Assembly (NCBI GenBank): GCA_030220185.1
Contig: JASPKZ010003844.1
Location: 3,600,001-3,664,000, forward strand
DNA from: Diploptera punctata
Lineage: Eukaryota > Arthropoda > Insecta > Blattodea > Blaberidae
DNA: 64,000 nt
Direction: 5' to 3'
How positions within the stretch are numbered: position 1 is the stretch's first letter; each line of letters begins with the position of its first letter. Below the pieces are notes generated by a model that made no database searches, was not told the DNA's origin, and saw nothing but the letters and a program-made list of their open reading frames with translations. Of this stretch, positions 19,680 through 30,502 are shown in pieces. The translations under genes were made by a program, and so were the position numbers.

Positions 19680-20510
19680 AACATACTGTGTACACATATG
19701 AGAGACATCCTGGCAGGAATGGACTACGCAAGATACCAGTCGGAAGTGTCTGGAGATTTTAAAATGATTGCAATTTTATTAGGGATGCAATCTGGCTACA
19801 CCAAGTACTCTTGTTTCCTTTGTGAATGGAATAGCCGGCGAGAGACAAATACTATTCTCAGAAGTGTTGGCCCAATAGACAGTCATTAACTCTTGGAATG
19901 AAAAATGCATTGCATGAACCATTGTTAGAGCCAAGCAAAGTTTTGTTCCCCGTATATTACAAATAAAACTGGTGCTAATGAAAAATGTTGTAAAAGCTTT
20001 AGTTGCAAATGGCTCTGTATTCACTTACTTACGTCAAAACTTCTCCAGGCTCAGTTTTGAAAAAGCGAAAGCTTTTTTTCGGATCACAGATTAGAGAACT
20101 TTTTAAGATAATCAGTTTGAAATAAAGGACAAGGAGAAAACAGCATGACAATAATTTAAAAAGTATACAAACAGTTTTTTGTGAAACTTCAAAGCGGAAA
20201 ATTTCAAAGAACTTGTGGATGATCTGATACGCTAGTATGAACAGCTGAAGTGTAATACGACACTAAAAATGTATTTTTTAAAATCACTCTTAGATTTCTT
20301 TCCACCAAATTGTGGTGATGTAAGAGATGAAAATGGCGAGGGTTTCCGACAGGATATTTCGGTGATGGAGCAAAAATATAAAGAGAAATAAAGTGCTTCC
20401 ATCCTAAGTGATAATTGCTGGATAGTGAAAAAGGACCCTTCTGCAACATAGTACAGGAGACGGTTAAAAATACTTTTAAAGATAACTTTATGTTTTATAT
20501 ATATAAGAAA
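19680..20510 (+). pseudogene. Unnamed transposase-like protein relic
   Basis: The open part (19698-19889) encodes YQSEVSGDFKMIAILLGMQS then GYTKYSCFLCEWNSRRET. Further pieces in shifting frames read LEPSKVLFP, FGSQIRELFK, VSDRIF-like residues, then KEK...DNCWIVKKDPSATQ near 20395-20455. I recall a widespread animal family with the pattern GDLKVVxxLLGxQxGYTKYxCFLCxWDSR ... FFPxNxGxVSDEHGERFHQD ... ADYCW. It behaves as a mobile element, but I cannot name its superfamily. Many stops and frameshifts show decay. A second relic of the family is at 46519-46960. Confidence 0.7.
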
Positions 20511-20739
20511 CATATAGACCTATTAAATTTAATTATTATCTCAAAAACGCGAGCTAATCAGTAAATTTAAACACATCATTTTTGTGTTCAGCAACCCTGA
20601 AATCATACTGTAAATATAATTTCTTCATCATAACATTCAACGTTTGAAAATTTATATAACATCGTTATTTTTGTAATTCAGGGCTATAGTAATAATTTTC
20701 TTAAGAAAGAGCCAATGTTCTTGTAAGTGGATGTTTTCG

Positions 20740-21185
20740 ATGACTATTTAACTCATGCCCCAAATGGGAGTCAATGACCAATCACATTTCAATGATTTCT
20801 ATTTTACAACCAATCAGAGTCGTGTTTCACCAAATATTTATCAGTGTTATAATTACCATATTAAAGAAAGCTCCTCTTTACAATATTGCGTTCCTTTGTC
20901 AATAAATAGTATGATCTGGTTGCAGTGATAAACAAAAGAAGCAGTAGAAGCGTACCTATAGTTTCTCATTTGTTTTCAAACATCGCCGTTTACATTAAAT
21001 ATATAAATATTTTAAAATAACTATAGTTAAATAATGATTTGTGAGTAAACAGCTTAATTTTATTCGTTAAATAGTCCTAACAAATGCCACTCTTGATTTC
21101 CAAATTCTCTAGATAAATTCACTCCTCACTTCGTGAGTCGTGAATTTATCGATAATATGGAAATCACTCGTGGCATTACTTATGA
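20740..21185 (-). mobile_element. Element D, copy 3, with intact nested hairpin
   Basis: Reverse copy of the short form (compare 7842). At its right end the full hairpin survives. The outer stem is ATGCCAC...TTTCCAAAT against ATATGGAAATC...GTGGCAT, and the inner stem is GATAAATTCAC (21112-21122) against GTGAATTTATC (21140-21150). A further CTCAC-TTC-GTGAG hairpin lies in the centre. The other end keeps CATGCCCCAAATGGGAG. Confidence 0.85.
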
Positions 21186-21660
21186 AAATGACAGCACATA
21201 CGCTGAATCTAAAAATAATAAAAGCTATGTATTTATAGGCCTATATAATTCAGCGTTTATTTCACAATATAGTTTAGGCCCTATCAAAAAATATCATAGA
21301 TTGACCAAAATATTAACAAGGTTTCGTCTTGTAAACTGTAAATGTAATAACCGAATAGTACAAAAAGAATGACGGAGGACAAAGAAATGAAGAGACAAAA
21401 TAACCATTTGGTCATTAAATGAACGCGTTAAATTAGAGAATCAAGTTTCATGTTTTCGCGCTATGACAACAGGGTTGAACTCGTCGCAACGGCAATGACC
21501 TAGTCTTTCAAACAGATTGTAAACAAAACAGTAGACACCGGTATCTATCACTTTCACATTTGTGTATTTACAGTGTTTTATCAGATAATTTATTTAGATA
21601 AAATATATATATTTCATTGAGGTTATTTCTGTACTAAATACAATTGTAGAAGATCTAATG
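21186..21660. other. Unassigned AT-rich sequence
   Basis: No motif recognised. Confidence 0.5.
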
Positions 21661-22045
21661 TAAAACCAGATTCGAGTCCTGGCGGTTCCGGAGTCTTATC
21701 GGGGTTTTCGGGTTTTTCTCGGAGTTCTCCTGTTTCCCGAATTTCATCACATCAACATTCTCCATTCCCTCTTCCCTCTGCTTCATTTAATTTCTCATTA
21801 ATTTATTTCATATCATTCTTCACCTTGTCTCAAGTTAGGTAAAAAAATAGTTTGGTTGACAATCCACAGGAGTTTAAAATATGTGGTTGCAGGGATCTAA
21901 TGGGAGGCCCATTAGGGTGCCATCTCATGACTCCGAGCCTGAGCAATAAGAAAGAGCAGAAAGGGACAAACGGGAGTGTTGTAGTTCTCCCTCACGGCCA
22001 CGATAAGGATCATGGGAGTAGAACTTGATGGTCAGATCTGAAAGA
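21661..22045 (+). repeat. Probable SINE, truncated inside tRNA head
   Basis: It starts near a B-box, AGATTCGAGTCCTGG, without a preceding A-box. It continues with TATCGGGGTTTTCGGGTTTTTC, a CT-rich stretch and a GC-richer body (ATGGGAGGCCCATTAGGGTG). The GGGGTTTTT block recalls SINE C, but the rest differs. Confidence 0.5.
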
Positions 22046-22215
22046 GGATCTGCAACTTACATAACATCTTAGAGTAAACTTCCTTCCCATTCTTCATCAT
22101 AATACTGGGATATTATACTTAATGGAAATAATTACATATAATTTAAGTTGTCTAAGAACCTTAGCAAGTTGTAATTCTAAACGTTCCTGATATTGGATCA
22201 TTTTATTTTCTGTTA

Positions 22216-22282
22216 GTATGGAGAGCTTATGTCTGCGCGGTCATGAACCTACGGGTTCGATAGTGCCAGTGAGTAAGTAAGT
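22216..22282 (+). repeat. LINE-R extreme 3' end with (GTAA)n tail
   Basis: Only TATGGAGAGCTTATGTCTGC, GGTCATGAACCTACGGGTTC, ATAGTGCCAGTGAG and a tetranucleotide tail remain. This very short copy shows the LINE-R 3' boundary well. Confidence 0.85.
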
Positions 22283-22821
22283 AAGTAAATTGGTATTTAC
22301 AAATTCCCAAAAATAGTACGTATATTATTTTAGAATGATGGGGAGGCGAAAAAGAAGAATATCAGAGAAGACATGGGAGAACGTTATTAAGTGATATTGA
22401 ATCCAAGATGTAGGGCCTGAAACTGCCCAAAGGCGGGTGTGGACATTGAGAATAGAAGGAAGGTGACCTGCTATGTAATACATATTGTAAATAGAGAATA
22501 TTATATAAGGGATCACAGTATTTAAACGAGTGAAATGCGCATCGCAACAGAAGGAAATTCATATCAATGTGGATCCTAAAATTAATATCATCTGAGTAAT
22601 TCGGATTTCTATGTCCTCCGAATCGTTCACATGTTTAACTTAAATAAAAGCACCTAATTCACTATCTAATTTTGAAGTGATTTATATTACATCGTTAAAT
22701 TTATTCCATTGTTCTGACCTAGTTCAGATAAAATTCTGCGAAAAAAATTGCAGTAATTTCTAGTGTGGAATTTTAAGAGTTCTTTCGATTTAAAAATCAA
22801 CCAATTAATATTTTCTTGTTT
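22283..22821. other. Unassigned AT-rich sequence
   Basis: Two overlapping minus frames (22325-22562) have no recognisable motif. Nothing else is seen. Confidence 0.5.
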
Positions 22822-23965
22822 GACCAGCCTCGTGGACTAGTTGTCAGCGTTTCTGATTATAATTCATGAGGTCATGGGTTCGATTCCCGATCCGATCATA
22901 GGAATGTTTCTTAAAAGAAATTATTCCTGTGGTTGCCCAAGATCTAGAATTCAGGTTACTTTTAGGTTAAGGGCTTTCCTGGCGCTTCATTATCATTTCT
23001 CACCCATCATATTATCGGTATAACGTAACTCCACCTTTCAGGTGCTCCAACCTAAGAAATTGATTATCTTCTTCTTCTTCTTCGGCTTTCTCCCACTTAT
23101 AGGTTTGCCGTCTTCAGTTTCCATTTATCTCTATCATTCCAATCTCCCTCTTCCAAATTCCTATCATCCATTATGGTTCTGACGTAGGTTTTCCATTTCC
23201 ATCTTGGTCTGCCACGTTTATTTCTTCCAGGTGGTGACCATTGGTATATTTTTTTGCCATCTTTCATTTTCTATTCTTTGTACATGGCCATACCATTTAA
23301 GCGTTTGATTTTCAATCCTCTTAACAACAGATGTGGTGACCTTCATTTCTCTCCAAAGGAATTCATTTATTATTTTATCCTGTCTTGTTTTTTGGAGGCT
23401 TCTTCTAATATAATCGAATTCAACTGTTCTAATTTTATTCTTTTGTAATTCCGTCAAAGACCAAGTTTCGCTTCCATATGACAAAATATTCTGTATTATG
23501 CTCTTATAAATTTTCATTTTAGTTTCCTTTGTAATCTTTTTGTTCCAAATTACTCCATGTAATGTCTTAGGTGCAGTTTTTGCCATTGCAATTTTAGCCT
23601 GTACATCTCTCTCACAGGTACCTAAACTTTTAATTATGGACGCAAGACATTTAAAAAATTCACATTTTTTATTATCCTTGTTTCAAGTATGAGGTCATCC
23701 ACATCCTTTCCAAAACACATATATTCTGTTTTCTGTAAATTTATATTCAGTCCCCATTTTTTATATTCTTCTATTAATTTATTTATCATATATTTCATAT
23801 CATCTTCATCCCCTGCAAAAATTATTTGATCATCTGCAAACAACAATGAATGCAGTACTTTTCCTCCTATAGGAATACCCATTTCAGAAATTGATTATAA
23901 TTCTGTAATTATAGGGGAGAAAGTCAGAAATGACATAAAATACAACTTGGTGGCATTGGACAAAA
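22822..23965 (+). mobile_element. SINE F, split by LINE-V
   Basis: The tRNA-like head (22822-22897) has GTGGACTAGTTGTCAGCG and B-box GGGTTCGATTCCCG. The body runs to CCAACCTAAGAAATTGATTAT at 23067, stops, and resumes at 23899 with AATTCTGTAATTATAGGGGA and GGACAAAAAATATAA. The 3' part is also found alone at 17691. The 818-bp interruption is LINE-V with a 13-bp duplication. Confidence 0.8.
23068..23885 (-). mobile_element. LINE-V, 5'-truncated insertion with 13-bp target-site duplication
   Basis: Minus-strand coding starts at 23882: MGIPIGGKVLHSLLFADDQI with the RT catalytic FADD, then YMINKLIEEYKKWGLNINLQ and KTEYMCFG. A second frame from 23586 gives LHGVIWNKKITKETKMKIYK, SYGSETWSLTE and LKWYGHVQRIENER. 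The 3' end is (GAA)n. AGAAATTGATTAT is repeated at 23055-23067 and 23886-23898. It is the same family as the longer copy at 36695-37662. A frameshift between the two frames and a short deletion make it non-functional. Confidence 0.92.
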
Positions 23966-24655
23966 AATATAATTGATTTATTTACAATAATTATCATGGT
24001 ATATCATTCAAATATATATTCATACCACCATACATTCTAGAACCTTTACCGGCATGGCACCTTAAGGATAAACTGCGGCCGATTAAAGTATTTTTAATCA
24101 TTATCTCAGTTTTGTGAATAAAATATAAGAAAAAATGAGATGAATGAAACTTGGAGAAGGCATGACAGCAACAGGATATTGGGATGTTACATCATGTTGC
24201 TAAGGTCATATGTATTTCTGAAATTTAATAAGCTCTCATTATATTCATTGAAGTGCGCGTCAGATCTGTGTAGTTAATCCAAACTCAAGATCTCTTTATT
24301 GACGTAATTTTATATATGAGCGATAAAAACAACTACCTACTATGTGTGACATATATTTTCATGTTTACGTTGCATATATACAGAGTGATCCGTCTCTTCA
24401 ACCTCCATGTAGATCCAAGTTTTATTATCGGCCTACCAAAATTATTTGTAATTAAAAACGAAAAATAAAATACGTTTAATCGAGTGGCTTGAATTAGGGA
24501 GTAATGTTTGAGAATCGCATTCGTAAGGTTTCAAGTTTAGATCACAGGGTCGACTGAACTCATTGGTTTTCTTCAATTGTCAAGGCTGGGTTGGAATTTC
24601 ATTATTTATTCCATCATAATCACCATTTTATGTCATTAGCCTGATTGCCCGACGT
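23966..24655. other. Unassigned sequence
   Basis: No coding relic, SINE head or inverted repeat recognised. Confidence 0.5.
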
Positions 24656-25565
24656 AGTCCGGGTATTTATTCATCTCAGTCTTCTGGCACCAATCAGCTT
24701 AGCGAGCCAGAAAACTATGGATCGACATTATCCTCCGTAAACTTTGAAATTTTAATTTTCATCCCTTCTCAACCTTCCTCCTAAATTGGATTAAACGGCA
24801 GAGAAAGTGTCAATATTCATCTCAATGTCCCCGAAAACTATGCATTCGAGACACATATCGATCATGTATTATTATTTCTACATGTTACTCCGTCTCATCC
24901 CGCTAGGGACGTTTTGTTCAAACTTCGGCTTACGTGATGTCTGCACTGTCAAAATCAGCTTAGCGAAAACAACAACATTAATCTCGGCCATTATTGTCAT
25001 TTTATTGTTACCTCTTCTCATCTCTCCACCCCCTTAGGGATACCAAGAGAAAAAAAAAGGGCTAAATGTCATCGGGACTATGACCACTCAACATTGCAAC
25101 CTCTAATACTATGAATTAGACACTAATATCACTCACTATTGAACTTTTGTTTTTTCACCCCTTCATATATTTCCCTTCGGGCTGGTAGGTGACAAAATTG
25201 GACTGAAGTATCATCAGTACTGCCATCAATCAGAAAAGTGACTCCGAAAATTATGGCATCGATAAAAAACTCGGGGTTTTAGGATATTTCACTTTTCACT
25301 CCTTGTCACCTTCTTAGGGGTCTAGAGTCAAAGTTGAACTGAAATGGCATCGAGACTGTCGCCAATTATCTTAACTACCCTGAAATTATGGATTCGTCAT
25401 TAATCTCGATCCATTTAATTTTATTTTTCACACCTCCTTTCCCCTTCATCCGTATTGGAAGTTCTAGGGATCATATTTTGGATTTAAATGTTATCGGGAC
25501 TCAACCAATTGGTGTAGCGACTCCGAAAACTATTAATCTGACTCTAATGTCGGTCGATTTATGAT
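24656..25565. repeat. Degenerate tandem array, period about 138 bp, 6-7 units
   Basis: A phase block resembling CTCCGAAAACTATGGATTCGA plus CACTAATCTCGAT recurs near 24705, 24830, 24968, 25103, 25243, 25380 and 25522. Spacings are about 125-142 bp. Between the blocks lie TTTTTCACCCCTTCTCACC, CCTTAGGGGT and AATGTCATCGGGACT. Units are strongly diverged, so the array is old. It has no coding potential. Confidence 0.75.
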
Positions 25566-25765
25566 AAGGGACCCGTGCCCACCCAGCACCATGAGGAATT
25601 TGGGTAAATACAATGAGGTTAAAAAAATGAGCTATAACGGCTGGCGGACCCAACATACTGACACATGCCACACCTATACTGACTGGATGATCATCCACCT
25701 TTATCAGGCCAGCAGCCGACTGGCGAGCAAAGGATCTTCTAGGCCTGTCACGCCATGGAGGTTTT
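25566..25765 (+). repeat. SINE A, 5'-truncated
   Basis: It matches the distal part of 46046-46385: GTGCCCACCCAGCACCATGA, GAGCTATAACGGCTGGCGGA, GATGATCATCCACCT and CTTCTAGGCCTGTCACGCCA. Confidence 0.85.
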
Positions 25766-25797
25766 ATAGGGAAGATATCAATTTACAAAGGGAATAG

Positions 25798-25838
25798 GGT
25801 GTTATTGGGTATTATACATATATATACCCAATAACACC
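25798..25838. repeat. Perfect 14-bp inverted repeat (hairpin)
   Basis: GGTGTTATTGGGTA at 25798-25811 is exactly complementary to TACCCAATAACACC at 25825-25838 around a 13-base AT spacer. Confidence 0.95.
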
Positions 25839-25889
25839 TGTATTATAATTAATATTAGGGTATCTAGTATTACAGTATTTTGTAATGGA

Positions 25890-26104
25890 GTAACTAACTA
25901 ACTAACTAACTAACTCACTGGCACTATAGAACCCGTATGTTCATGGCCGCGCAGACATAAGCTCTCCATACATCCCTATCCTGAGCCAATGTTTTCCAAT
26001 CATCCCCTGTATAATCTACTTCCCTCAAATCATAGTTAATGTCATTATCCCACCTCATTCTTGGTCTACCAACTGGGCGTTTTCCCTCTGGTTTTCCTAC
26101 AGGA
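25890..26104 (-). repeat. LINE-R 3' end, reverse copy
   Basis: It starts with the (TAAC)n tail, then the complement of the LINE-R terminus, and encodes on the minus strand KPEGKRPVGRPRMRWDNDIN, YDLREVDYTGDDWKTLAQDR and DVWRAYVCAAMN. It is truncated at the 5' end at CTCCTGTAGG. Confidence 0.9.
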
Positions 26105-27259
26105 GTATGCTGTAAATAAAAAAGTTTTAAATAAAATAGGGAAACCTCTGCCCTGCTGATAAGAGGGATCTCCAAAGGGAAAGGGAGTGAACCAATTGAA
26201 ATTTTAAGCAGACTGGAAGACTTGAATTCCGCCAGTTAGCTAGGGATGTGGGCCAATCTCTGAAGATACGACATTTTTTGATTAGAGGAATCAAAATGAA
26301 ACTAAACCGGATGGCTCTAAAGAGCATAATGGCTTTTGCATCTAAAAGGTCAACGATTATCGGTATATGGAATTTTAAAACGCTACAAGTAAAAGGAATT
26401 TAAAACAAGTTGAAAACCAAACATAAATATATAAAATTGAGGATACTTATAAATTAGTTAAATGCGACAGGTAAAAATTGGAAATAGGCGAAGACTTTGT
26501 CAAGAAATCCAACCAAATGGAAGAGCTTCATTGGGGCTCAATGCTCCAATTAGGAATAAAAGTATATGATGATGAAACATCACAATAAAAACTAAACTAT
26601 ATACGATACGAACTTTTATTAATATATATTTAAAATCAATTATATATGTATGTACAAGTGTTACAAAATCAAAATTAAAGTAAAAAAAACATGGTATTAA
26701 GAGCCAGAAAATATATAATTTAAAGGTTTTTAGTTGTAAACATGTTGGTTTATTTGAAACAGCCTATACTGCCACCCTCACCTTGCAGAAATATGTAATT
26801 GTATTGTAGCAATAACTGTGAGGTAATTCGTACATTGTCCGCATGGCGCCGTGGTGTCGCTGCTACCAAACCTGTCTATAACGAGATATGGGGGGAGAAA
26901 ATGGCGCCACCGATTACCGGCGCCTCTCTCTGAGCCTTATAAGAACAAAGAAGTACAAGTGACCTCGTGTCCAAGTGGTCCATTTTCAGGATAACATCAC
27001 GTCATTGCCCAACGTACAGGTTATATACTCGCCCATCATTAAAAGAGTTAACCAATTCTTAATCACGTTGGAAATACCGAACTTGCACCTTACTTTGCTG
27101 CTAATATCTGATGCATTGATGCCAGTTTTAACGTATGTAAAATTCAGTATGGAATGATCCCACTGCAACCTTAAGGAAGATTAACTCCCCCCCCCTCTCC
27201 ACCTTTGCAGCAAGCGGTGAGACGACATGTCTGCCGCAGTGTCAGTTTTTGTATCAGAA
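26105..27259. other. Mostly unassigned; possible old LINE tail at 26440-26585
   Basis: The only hint is a plus-strand RQVKIGNRRRLCQEIQPNGR-like frame near 26465, which is arginine-rich like LINE tails but unmatched. A GC-richer patch lies at 26845-26935 and a C-run at 27187. Overlapping 60-codon frames at 26975-27168 on both strands are uninformative. Confidence 0.4.
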
Positions 27260-27580
27260 CTTGAGTCTGATATCCATTTCATAATATTACAATGATATTG
27301 TGAAAAGAAAAATTAATGTCTGAACCAGGAATCGAGCGTGGACCTCTAGTTCTCCAGACTAGTGTGCAGCCCACTACACCATTCTAGACCTGACGAATCG
27401 AACCGTGGACCTCTAGTTCTCCAGACTAATGTGCAGCCCACTACACCATTCTAGACCTGACCGTGGACCTCTAGTTATCCAGACTAGTGGGCTGCACACT
27501 AGTCTGGAGAACTAGAGGTCCACGGTTCGATTCCTGGTTCAGACATTAATTTTTCTTTTCACAATACCATTATAATATTA
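27260..27580. repeat. Array of tRNA-like units: three tandem reverse, one forward (G2-a)
   Basis: The block GTGGACCTCTAGTT recurs at 27338, 27405 and 27463 in reverse-tRNA orientation (spacings 67 and 58 bp). A forward unit at 27488-27547 contains the complete anticodon arm CTAGT-CTGGAGA-ACTAG (anticodon GGA) and B-box GGTTCGATTCC. Both outer ends carry the same motif, ATTGTGAAAAGAAAAATTAA on the left and its inverse on the right, each followed by ATAATATTA-type flank. The cloverleaf is imperfect in the T- and acceptor stems. Confidence 0.75.
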
Positions 27581-27589
27581 TAATATGAT

Positions 27590-27812
27590 CCATTATCCTC
27601 ACCTGTAAGACAAATGTCAGGAAAACTTTAAGGCCCAAACGGTCCCCGAAATCATATGGCCATCATCATCATCCTTCACCGGTGTGGAAAGCAACGGGAA
27701 GCTACCACACCTACAATTCCCTAGTAAAGCTGCAAGCATAGCATGAAAGTGCTATGATTGCAGAGAAGGACCTGCCTTCGGGCAGAATTACTATGGATGG
27801 ATGGATTGGAAC
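27590..27812 (+). repeat. SINE C, 3' part
   Basis: It contains CCTCACCTGTAAGACAAATG, GGCCCAAACGGTCCCCGAAA, CGGGAAGCTACCACACCTAC and the (GGAT)n end. The tRNA head is absent. It adjoins the tRNA-like array directly. Confidence 0.88.
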
Positions 27813-27864
27813 TGTGTTAAAATAACAGTACTGGAAAATGTTAAAAATATCCATTTCTGTTAGA

Positions 27865-27985
27865 AATTGAGTAGATCCCAGGGGCAATGAAGCTGCCAGA
27901 ATGTTCAGACTAGTTTTAAAATATGATCCCATCGGTAATCGAAGCCCGCGGTCTTCCGGCTGTAGCGTAGGCCTACCTCGTATTA
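27865..27985 (-). repeat. SINE B head region, reverse, diverged
   Basis: The complement of the SINE B 5' part: CAGACTAGTTTTAAAATATG for the TTTAAAAATCCTGACC block, TCGAAGCCCGCGGTCTTCCG for the B-box region, then GTAGCGTA. The distal half is missing. Confidence 0.65.
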
Positions 27986-28217
27986 CATCAACCAACTATA
28001 GTAGGACAAAATATTCTTCTCAAGTACATTCCTCAAAAGTCTAGCAAATCAGAATATAGTCCACATAATGGAAGATATCACTATAGCATTTAATACATTA
28101 ATTTTAGGTGAAATCCATGGTAACTGACGCAACAGTCATAACAAAATAAAATTTTATTTTATATTTTTTAGCGTTCAGATAATAGGAAACTAATTTTTTC
28201 TCTTCAAAACATAGATA

Positions 28218-28771
28218 CAGGGTGATTCAGAAATATGGCTATACGTTTAATCGCATTTTGTGACAAAAGTATTATTATTAAAGGAAATACGATGTTATCA
28301 TTGGAAAGGGAACATCCTTCAAATTACAACAATAGAATAACACAAATCACTTACAACAACACTAAGTAAGTCACTTTATTGCTTCAAACTGTTCGCCGTT
28401 TGCATCCAAGTATAATTGGCAACGCTTTGGGAAGTCATTCATTGCGTTATGATACATGTTTAGAGAAATAGCTCTAATTTCTTCCTCAATCACTAATTTC
28501 AGCATGTCGACGTCTTGAGTTTTCCGTTAAACTCACGTCTTGCAGCCTCACGATCATTAGCATACATTATTGTCCATGCAGCAATTGTAATTTGCTGTTG
28601 CGAATTCAACGCCATTTTGACTAATGACGTAAGTTCTACACTGTTTTGTTTTATTCCATTGTTGTAATTTGAATAATTGCCTTTCCAACGGTAATTTCAT
28701 ATTTCCTGTAATGATAATAATTTCATCGCACAAAGCGATCAAACGTATAGCCATATTTATGATTCACCCCG
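28218..28771 (-). mobile_element. mariner-like element, internally deleted, ~130-bp TIRs
   Basis: Ends CAGGGTGATTCAGAAATATG and, inverted, CGGGGTGAATCATAAATATG, each next to TA. Similarity continues about 130 bp inward on both sides. The minus strand fuses a transposase start (MALNSQQQITIAAWTIMYAN then DREAARREF, helix-turn-helix style) to a typical end (LNMYHNAMNDFPKRCQLYLD then ANGEQFEAIK-stop). The catalytic core is absent. Confidence 0.85.
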
Positions 28772-29051
28772 TATATGTTAGTTTCAAAACATACATATAT
28801 GTTAGTAACAGAAAATATGGAGTTTGTATTAATTATATCGGTAACTGACGTAACTGTAGAATGTCATGTTTTACAGCGTGAGAGTAAAATAATAACCTAT
28901 GTGAAGTTTTAAATTTTATTTCAACAAGCAATTGTGGATATAGTATGCAAAGTTTTGAGTTGTATCTTCTAATAAACTTTTGTCACTAATTATACAAAAT
29001 AAAGATAAGTGTCGTAGCAACTAACGCTTGTGTATAGTGTACAATTTTTAA

Positions 29052-29672
29052 CCAACTAACTCACTGGCACTATAGAACCCGTAGGTTTATGATCGCTCTG
29101 ACTTAATCTCTCCATACATACCTATCCTAAGCTTAATAGGCATATTTTCCATTCATTCCCTGTATACTGTAATTCGCCTCTCTCATATATCTGGTTTCCC
29201 ATGAAGATCATGCAACTCACTGTTATGCAGTCTCCTCATCATCCGTCTGTTCATCTCTCTTTGGTCCAAAAAAATTACTAAGAACTTTTTTCTCAAATAC
29301 TCGTAATCTTTTATCTTCCCTTAAAGTAAGAGTCCATGTTTCGCGTCCATATATTATAACTGGGATAAGAGTTTTATACATTTCAGTTGTTTTTATATTT
29401 TTTGACAAGAGTCCCTGTAATGCATAATAGCATAATTTTATTACAGAATTGAGTGTGTATTTAATTTATTTCAGCACCTCATTCTTCTTTGTAATTGTTG
29501 TTCCTATACATTTTATTCCAGCCACTTCTTCAAAATTTTCCTCATTTGTCATTAACTGTCCATTACCATCATGTGATGCATTTCTATGTGAGAACATATA
29601 TTTAGTTTTATTGATGTTTATCTTCAACCCCAATTTCTTAGTGTTATTGAATAGAGTGTGCGCGTTGGCAAC
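29052..29672 (-). pseudogene. LINE-R RT-tail fragment, reverse
   Basis: The minus strand reads NKTKYMFSHRNASHDGNGQL, an IKCIGTTITKKNE segment, ALQGLLSKNIKTTEMYKTLI, PVIIYGRETWTLTLREDKRL and VLSNFFGPKRDEQTDDEETA. It then skips the RLRWAGHVARM-VGRPRMRW block and ends with the LINE-R terminus near 29060. It extends further 5' than most copies and shows an internal deletion of roughly 150 bp near 29195. Confidence 0.85.
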
Positions 29673-29716
29673 ATTTCATTAAAGGAACTCGTAACCCCGA
29701 AGTGCTTTATTATATA

Positions 29717-30231
29717 GGGTGTCCCATTTAAACCTCCCACATTTTAATTAATCATAACTAACAAAGTATACGGAATTATGAAATGAGCCCGGCATTAAAC
29801 AAAACAGAAACTCAAAGAATTTTCATTGTCATACATTGCCAAACACTAAAACACCTCTATATGTGCACCATTACTAGCACGAACAATATCAAGTCTGTAT
29901 TCGATTTCGTGCCACGTTCTGACCAACGTCCATTGGTACTGTTGCAATTGTGTCAAGGATACGGGTTCGTAAATTATGAAGATCTTGAACTGGAGTCGCA
30001 AACACACGGTCTTTTACATACCCGCAGAGGAAGAAGTCCAGTGGAATGATGTCTGGCGAACGTGTTTTATGTCATTAATGTCCAACATGCGACAGATGAA
30101 TTAACTGCAACAACGAAAACAAAAATTCTTTGAGTTTTCTCTTTCTTTTAATACCAACTTCATTTCATAATTCCGCATACTTTGAGAGTTATGATTAATT
30201 AAAATGTGGGAGGTTTGAGTGGGACACGGTG
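29717..30231 (-). mobile_element. mariner-type element, ~70-bp TIRs, decayed transposase end
   Basis: Left GGGTGTCCCATTTAAACCTC and inverted right CACCGTGTCCCACTCAAACC both continue as CCCACATTTTAATTAATCAT. Both ends abut TA. The minus strand encodes PLDFFLCGYVKDRVFATPVQ then DLHNLRTRILDTIATVP, the C-terminal part of a PLDFFLWGYVKD-type transposase, with stops downstream. Confidence 0.87.
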
Positions 30232-30502
30232 TATAATGGACCGGTGTAATGGACAAAAAACCCTGAAAGATCCTATTGTATTAACTTCACTTTTATGATA
30301 TGTAAGTGGATGCTTGGTGTAGTGAAAAATCTGCAGGGGGTAGCAGAGGCTGCATGTCACCATAAATTACATCTTCGAATCACTTCATCCAACTTACAAT
30401 GGATCATTATAAGACACGTGCATTGTGACCTTCTCTTGTTACAAAGTGCAAGATCAAATCATTCTTCAAATATCAAGAAAATATTACGGTATCTTCATTG
30501 TT

